This document shows, piece by piece, positions 58,706 to 64,000 of a DNA stretch of 64,000 bases; position 1 is the stretch's first letter; each line of letters starts with the position of its first letter. This DNA is from Hordeum vulgare subsp. vulgare. Lineage: Eukaryota > Streptophyta > Magnoliopsida > Poales > Poaceae. Under the pieces are notes generated by a model. That model searched no databases. It was not told the origin of the DNA and saw only the letters and a program-made list of their open reading frames with translations. The DNA lies in assembly GCF_904849725.1 (NCBI RefSeq), contig NC_058519.1:178983703-179047702 (forward strand), written 5' to 3'. The translations under genes were made by a program, and so were the position numbers.

Positions 58706-59618
58706 GAACATCTACAGCCGGATTCCTCATATCCATCTCAAACGTCCGGGGAGGCCGCCCGGTCATGAAAATGCGATCGAGACGGGCCTCTCAGACCATC
58801 CTCAAACGTGTGGGCTGACCGGCTCCCCTCATTTCCAACCCAAATATGGGGTAGCCCGGGCGTGTCTGTGCACGACCGTCACGTGGACCTGACAACTTGG
58901 CCCCACACGGACTCGGCGGGAAACCCGAGGTCGCGTGGCGCCGCTCCGGCTCCTTGCTCGGGATCGGGGCCGGCTATTTAAGTTGGCCGACGCCCCCAAC
59001 CCTAGCTCATCCGCCTCCTTCCTTTCTCCATCGCCACCCGAGCATGTCTGCCTCCTCTCACTCTTCCCTCTTCGAACTCATCAGCCATGCCACCACGCCG
59101 GCGGCATTACACGATCCAGCAGTGTCTCTTCGTCCTTGAGCAGGTCTGAATCCGAAGGGAAGCACGGCTACCTCTGAAACCGGCGGAGGACTTCGAGGAG
59201 GGGAAGAGGTGGGCGAAGAGATGGGGGAGGAGCCCGAGGAGGAGGCGCTGGAGGAGGAGGCATCAGAGCCGGAGGAGGGGGCGCTGGAGCCGGAGGAGGA
59301 GGCGCCGCCGCCGCAGGAGCCGAAGGTGGAGGCTCCGACGATCGTGGATCTGTGGCCGGAGCAGTTGGCCATCCTCAACTCTATCCGCTCCGAGTCGGCT
59401 ACGGAGGCCAGGCGTCTTCATGAGCATCAGATGGAGGCTGCATGGGCGGCGTAGGCGGGTGAGGCTCCAAAGCAAGCGGATCAGGCCATCTCCGATGATG
59501 AAGAAGCGTAGTACACTATGCAGGATATACTTTGTATGTGTGTGTATGGATATAAGGGATAATAAAATATAAGAGAGTTAGATGTGGAAGGATTTGCAAG
59601 ATCCGGCGGTAGATGCTC
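58706..59618 (+). mobile_element. Non-autonomous TIR DNA transposon, 913 bp
   Basis: Ends GAACATCTACAGCCGGAT and ATCCGGCGGTAGATGCTC are imperfect inverted repeats (16 of 18). Flanks TTA (58703-58705) and TAA (59619-59621) fit a decayed Harbinger-type 3-bp duplication. No transposase. Internally it has a promoter-like TATTTAAG at 58976-58983, a CT-rich leader, an ATG at 59044, and an acidic frame downstream. Confidence 0.65.
59044..59509 (+). pseudogene. Acidic-repeat protein frame inside TIR element
   Basis: From the ATG at 59044 (MSASSHSSLFEL) a short frame runs to 59139. The main readable part is 59209-59454: EEPEEEALEEEASEPEEG with repeated Glu/Pro units, then LWPEQLAILNSIRSESATEA and RRLHEHQMEAAWAA, a helical segment. 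A TAG at 59452 is followed by more in-frame codons (GEAPKQADQAISDDEEA) to about 59509. I do not recognise a function. The composition suggests a charged, partly disordered protein. The frames do not join without a shift, so it is treated as broken. Confidence 0.45.
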
Positions 59619-59621
59619 TAA

Positions 59622-60813
59622 TAGTTTTCCGTCTTCCATGCAAATGTTGTAAAGAATGATTATATTCAAGTTTTTAAGTTTAATGTATGGGTTTAAAAAA
59701 ATCTGTTGAGTACTTTTATCGTACAGTATTGTACTAGTAATGTATTTCGAAACATTAAACAAGCCAGTGTGGCCGGGGATCAAGTTTAGATTTTTGGACT
59801 GTAACAATAAAGTAGGGCTTGGCGACGAGTTGCACTTGCACGGCAGGCAACTGCATGGGAGCTGCCCAAAGTGTGGGACATTCATTGTCTCCTTTGCGTG
59901 CCGCACGAGAGCTTAGCGACCAAACCAACCAAGGCGGGCGGCGATGCGGTGACCAAACTTAACGACGACGAGAGTCAAACTGTCGATTCTCTGGGCCTCA
60001 ACGAAAGCACGGTCTATATATGCTCGGTCAGGCTCGCGACGACTATGGCGTTCACTTCTTTTCTGCTTTCCCTTTGCCGGGCGAAATTCCTTGGGGAGCA
60101 AGAAACTGTCGCAAGGGAAACCATATACCGCTATCGGGCTCAACACTTTTGACATCCACCGAATCAAGATCGCATTTCCCACGTTGACGGGAAGACTACA
60201 CCAATCAGCGGCAAGCTCGCGCCTTGCATCAACAAGCGCTATAGGATTTAGGGTTCACCACAAGTGCGTCTACGAATGTGTTTGGTAGGGTGCATGAGGG
60301 TAAAAATTCTTAATTAGGTCCACTTTTACTTGTTTGATAGGGTGTATGGGCTCACCTCAGCTATGTCCATCAGATGCAAAAAAAAAAAACTCAACTATGC
60401 TCAACCCAACACCCCCAACGGGGCGAGCTGGGCTCAGCTAAGCTCGCTTCGACCCACCTTTGCCTCGAACGACCTCCCCTCCCGAACCCCACCCTCCCTC
60501 GAGACCCATTTAACTCTCGCGACCCCATCCCTCTCTCTCGCACAGCCCACCGTCGGCGCCCCGTTCTACCCCTTCATCGTCTCTACCCCGCCCCATATAG
60601 TAATTTATATTTCAACCCAACATTTTACTATATGTGTTAGTTTGTTTTTTCCTTCTTCTTTTTTATCATTTTTTTTGTTTTTTAATGCGCCTTTTTAACA
60701 AAACCGTGAACCTTTTTGTTTCGGCCCATTTTTCAATTTTAAATTTCACGATTTTTTAAAACCAACGAGCTTTTCTTTTAAATCAGTGAACTCTTTTCAA
60801 ATTTGATGAACTA
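59622..60813. other. Mostly unassigned DNA; weak promoter-like site and T-rich repeat start
   Basis: A TATATAT at 60015-60021 precedes a 36-codon frame at 60045-60152 (MAFTSFLLSLCRAKFLGEQE), too short and unsupported to call a gene. A 12-A run lies near 60379. From about 60700 the T-rich short-period GAACTTTTTTCAAA repeat begins and is cut by the Helitron at 60814. Confidence 0.4.
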
Positions 60814-61932
60814 CTAGCAAAAGGACCTGTGCGTTGCAACGGGAGAAAAAAAATACCACACGCTTTTAATCTTTTTATAATCATTTTGATTTATTAAAAT
60901 AATAAGCTAACTAACTAATGTAGTCAGTCCTATCCTATTTTGTTGAGAAATCAACCCGTCCATTGTTAATTCCACCATGATGAGAAATTGAGCGGGACAA
61001 GCAAAGCAAAACAAAGAGGCTACATGAATTGATCAATGGACTGTTATCTTATTTCACTCATGGGGTAGAGAATGTGGATCAGATGACAAACTGAAGGTGG
61101 TGTTCCATTCTCTGTCTCTACAACAATACAATCTTACATTAAATACATTCATTCATCAGCAAACAAATCCCCACAAAACAAAATTTCTTGTCGGTGCTTG
61201 GCACACGGTTGGAGACATGGGCAGGGCATCTCACCAGATGATGAGTTCCTGCCGGAGGAGGGGATACGATGACGGGAGCAAGGGATAGGCGCCTCTATCT
61301 GGCCATAAGGAGTCGTCGTTGCCGCGCCATAACCTCGGAGTTCCCCGTGTGAGCCATGGAGTCCCGCCTCCACCTGCAAGTACTTCGCTTCGCCGCGCCG
61401 CCGCCGTTCTGCATCGAGCAGATGCATCATACACAGTCACTGTAGCTGTCGCGTTGATTTGATCCAGAAGTTGTGCTCGAGCGTCGAAACGGGGGCAGCA
61501 AGCGGGCGGAGGTACGGCCGCGGAGGCGGGTGGGTTGAGATCGACAACAGTGGTGGTTGAGGTCGGCCGCGGCGGCGAGTGGTGTGGCAGCGGCCTGGGC
61601 ACAGGCCAGGGTGGACCAGGGTCGACGCGATGCGCTCGAGCGCCGCAACGGGGGCAGTGAGCGGGGAGAGGTACGGACGAGAAGGCGGTGGGTTGAGATC
61701 GGCAGCGGTGGCGGTTGAGGTCGGCCGCGGCGGCGAGTGGTGTGGCGGCGGCCTGGGCACAGGACATGGTGGCCCAGGGTACATGTATAATTTTTGCAGC
61801 GAATCGTTTTTTTCCTTTTGCGTTGCAGATAAATGATGAAGCGCGGGTTGAATAACAAAAATTACAGGGGCTTTTTTATACCGCGGTGGGTTTTCCGACG
61901 GAAGCAATAGCTGCTTTATTATTAGGTATAGA
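60814..61932 (-). mobile_element. Short non-autonomous Helitron, 1119 bp
   Basis: On the minus strand it begins TCTATACCTAATAATAAAG (5' TC end, 61932) and ends with the hairpin CCCGT/ACAGG (60826-60843, one mispair), then CCTTTTGCTAG (CTAG end at 60814). It sits between A (60813) and T (61933), the required AT target. No Rep/helicase is encoded. The interior carries a 159-bp tandem duplication of GC-rich, Pro/Ala-coding-like sequence, possibly captured. Confidence 0.75.
61476..61790. repeat. 159-bp tandem duplication in Helitron
   Basis: Two head-to-tail copies (from CTCGAGCG at 61476 and 61635) containing GGTTGAGATCG and GGCGGCGAGTGGTGTGG. Confidence 0.8.
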
Positions 61933-62215
61933 TTTTAATATTCTATGAACTTTTATCAAAATTCATGAATCCCTTTTCAATTTTAACGAACTTTTTTTCA
62001 GATTGGGTGAGCTTTTTTCAAAATCAATGAAATTTTTCACAAATTTGGGGAACTTTTTCTAAATATGATGAACTTTTTTAAAAATTCAATGAACTTTTTT
62101 CAAATCCGATGAACTTTTTTCAGATTTGATGAACTTTTTTCAAATCCGATGAACTTTTTTTGAATTCGATGAACTTTTAAAAACAATCGAGATCTTTTCT
62201 TCAAAATCTGTGAAA
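61933..62215. repeat. T-rich short tandem repeat (~21 bp)
   Basis: Degenerate repeats of GATGAACTTTTTTCAAATC; the clearest copies are at 62088-62180. It continues the array that the Helitron split. Confidence 0.75.
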
Positions 62216-62279
62216 TTTGAATTCACAAATAAATTCATTAATTGCGAGTATTCACCTTTTCATATTTAATAAACGACTG

Positions 62280-62510
62280 ACTGAAGTGAGCCCACCACGA
62301 GTGATCAATAGAGCGAACCCACCAAACGCTTGCACATATGGAGCGGCCCACGGGGTGGTGGTGCATGGGCGCCACCTAGGGAAAGTGGCGCCTGCAGTGC
62401 CAGTTAGGAGCTCCCGCTCCTACCTGCCGCTTGTTGCGGCAGGGACAAGCTGCAACGCACAGAGGCTCGTCCCAAATGGGCTGGCCCAGCTAATTATTTT
62501 GTTTTAAAGA
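62280..62510. other. GC-rich core with two perfect hairpins
   Basis: GGCGCCAC/GTGGCGCC at 62368-62392 and CTGCCGC/GCGGCAG at 62424-62442, between the T-rich and A-rich arrays. No gene is supported. Confidence 0.55.
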
Positions 62511-62514
62511 ATCT

Positions 62515-62610
62515 AATACTTTTTTCTATTACTCTTTTCCTTTTTTTCTGCTTATTTCCTTTTTTCTTTTTTGGTAGATTTTCTTTCTTTTTCCTTTTCT
62601 TTCCGTATTC
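62515..62610. repeat. Polypyrimidine tract
   Basis: About 90 bp of C/T with few interruptions; no further signal. Confidence 0.7.
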
Positions 62611-62639
62611 TAAGCAAAAATATTTTTCAAATTTGAAGA

Positions 62640-63560
62640 ACAATTTTGAAAAATACTGAATAAATTAGGAAGCGTGAATTTTTTTTGAAGCACGAACATT
62701 TTTGGAATCTTGAGAATTTTCTTTTCAGATTGAGAACAATTTTTCAGAATTATGAACAAATTTGGAAGCGCAGATAGTTTTTTAAAGCACGAACATTTAA
62801 TGAATCTTCAGAACAATATTTTGAATAGGAGATTTTTTTTGAAAAAACACAAACAAATTTGAAAGCGCGAACAAATTCTTAAAGCACGAACATTTTTTGA
62901 ATTTTGAGAAAAAAATTTAAAACCTAGAATAATTTTAAAAAATCAAGAACAAATTTGAAAGAGCGAAAAAATATTAAAGCACAGATATTTTTTTGAATCT
63001 TAAAAACAAAATTTGGAAACAGAGACCAATTTTGAAAAACCACGAACAAATTTTTAAATCACGGACATTTTTTTAATTTTGAGAACAACTTTTGAAACCG
63101 AGAACAATTTTGAAAAATCCTGAAATATTTTAGAAACACGAACAATTTTAAAAGCACTCGCATTTTTTGAATCTTGAGAATAAAATTTTGAAACGGAGAA
63201 TAATTTTGAAAAATCCTAAACAAATTTGGAAGCATGGAATACTTTTTAAAACATAAAGATTTTTTGAATCTTGAGAACGAATTTTGAAACCGAAAACAAT
63301 TTTAAAAATTCTTGAACAAATTTGAAAGCACAATTTTTTTTAAAGCACCAACATTTTTTGAGTCTTGACAATAAAATATTTAAATGAAGAATAATTTGGA
63401 AAAAATCCCAAATTTTTTTGGAAGCATGAACTATTTTTTAAAGCACGAACATTGTTTGAATTTTAATAACAAATTTTGAAACCAAGAATAAATTTTGAAA
63501 CCGAGAACAATTTTTGGAAAATATAAAAGATTTTTGAAAATGAAGAACATTTATGATAAT
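62640..63560. repeat. A-rich tandem array, ~95-bp unit, nine copies
   Basis: The landmark AAAGCACGAACATTTTTTGA recurs near 62687, 62784, 62881, 62976, 63056, 63151, 63248, 63342 and 63440, mostly 93-98 bp apart (one interval of 80). Between landmarks every unit has the same order of GAATCTTGAGAAC, GAAACCGAGAAC and GAAAAATCC words. Confidence 0.8.
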
Positions 63561-64000
63561 CCAAACACATTTTTTTAAAATCTAGAACATTTTTTGAATA
63601 AAAACAAAAAAAAGAATATAGAAAAATGAAAAAGAATAAAACAATTCATGAAACCTTGTAGAAGTTTCCTAGAACCGGAAAAAATCGGGTGAGAACCCTT
63701 TTCCCAAAACCGGGGCCCTGCTGCCCACCTCCCGCTCTATGCGAAGCCCCGACACGGCTTCGCACAGATCGGCGAATAGGGTTTTCCGTCATTGGGTTCA
63801 ACACAGAAACACATGGGACAACGACTGGTCCAGTCTACTAGCATCAAAGAAAGCGAAGCGAGTTGAGGGCAAGAAGGAGAAGGCAATAATATCCAAACAC
63901 AGCGCACTTAGGCCGCGTGCACCTAGCCACTTGAGTCGATCGCTGATGTTGACTAATTTGTAGAGTGAATCTTTTAGAAAAAAACAAAAGCAACAAATTA
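63561..64000. other. Unassigned right edge with a 9-bp hairpin
   Basis: A TGCGAAGCC/GGCTTCGCA hairpin at 63740-63764 (7-nt loop) in a GC-rich patch. The short frames here are not supported as genes. Confidence 0.4.

Noticed and set aside
60045..60152. Possible small host gene behind a TATA box
   Set aside because: 36 codons, no homology recognised, TATA too close to the ATG, no splice or poly(A) support.
62640..63560. CRISPR-like array
   Set aside because: Eukaryotic nuclear context, degenerate repeats without distinct spacers.

Overview
The window reads as repeat-dense nuclear DNA of a Triticeae grass (wheat, Aegilops, barley or rye). The clearest marker is a BARE-1/WIS/Angela-type Copia LTR. 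Several related Gypsy LTRs with plant tRNA-Asp primer-binding sites, Harbinger fragments, a MITE and a short Helitron agree with this. I found no intact host gene. Almost everything from 105 to 56646 is one multi-level nest of retrotransposons.

Layout by insertion order. The outermost element is G2, a GC-rich Gypsy of Tat-like organisation on + (26929-~56646). It carries gag, protease, RT, RNase H, integrase and then a minus-strand spliced accessory gene. Element C (+, 21388-26928) sits in its 5' region, A3 (-, 28068-36464) in its gag, a BARE solo LTR (42427-52384) in the antisense gene, and gag-protease element D (+, 43517-51636) inside that solo LTR. A Harbinger-like MITE (52863-53283) also splits the antisense gene. 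C is split by G1 (-, 7545-21387), a chromovirus-like Gypsy with a ~4.0 kb LTR. G1 received A2 (-, 13298-20453) in its LTR and A1 (-, 105-7544) in its pol. A1's LTR was hit by solo LTR S1 (5384-6893). G2 > C > G1 > A1 > S1 is five levels deep. Element names are local labels.

Five elements (A1, A2, A3, C, D) belong to two related LTR groups and contain no RT, RNase H or integrase. A1, A3 and D encode only gag-protease. A2 and C encode a shorter gag-like protein without protease. All are non-autonomous and would need enzymes in trans. Their ~3 kb non-coding internal regions hold shared structure: a double stem-loop 9-13 nt after the gag stop codon, paired hairpins built on a copy of the polypurine tract, a ~75 nt block conserved in all five, and a 10-11 bp stem around a purine-rich loop whose two arms differ between groups in a compensating way. 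I consider this shared RNA architecture the most interesting thing in the window.

Right of G2 (56649-64000) is older intergenic DNA: a decayed PIF/Harbinger transposase, a Gypsy LTR remnant, a 0.9 kb TIR transposon carrying a promoter-like region and an acidic reading frame, a 1.1 kb Helitron, a T-rich short-period repeat and a nine-unit ~95 bp A-rich tandem array. Every coding region is damaged. Several stops look like CAG to TAG or CGA to TGA changes, as expected from deamination of methylated CHG and CG sites.
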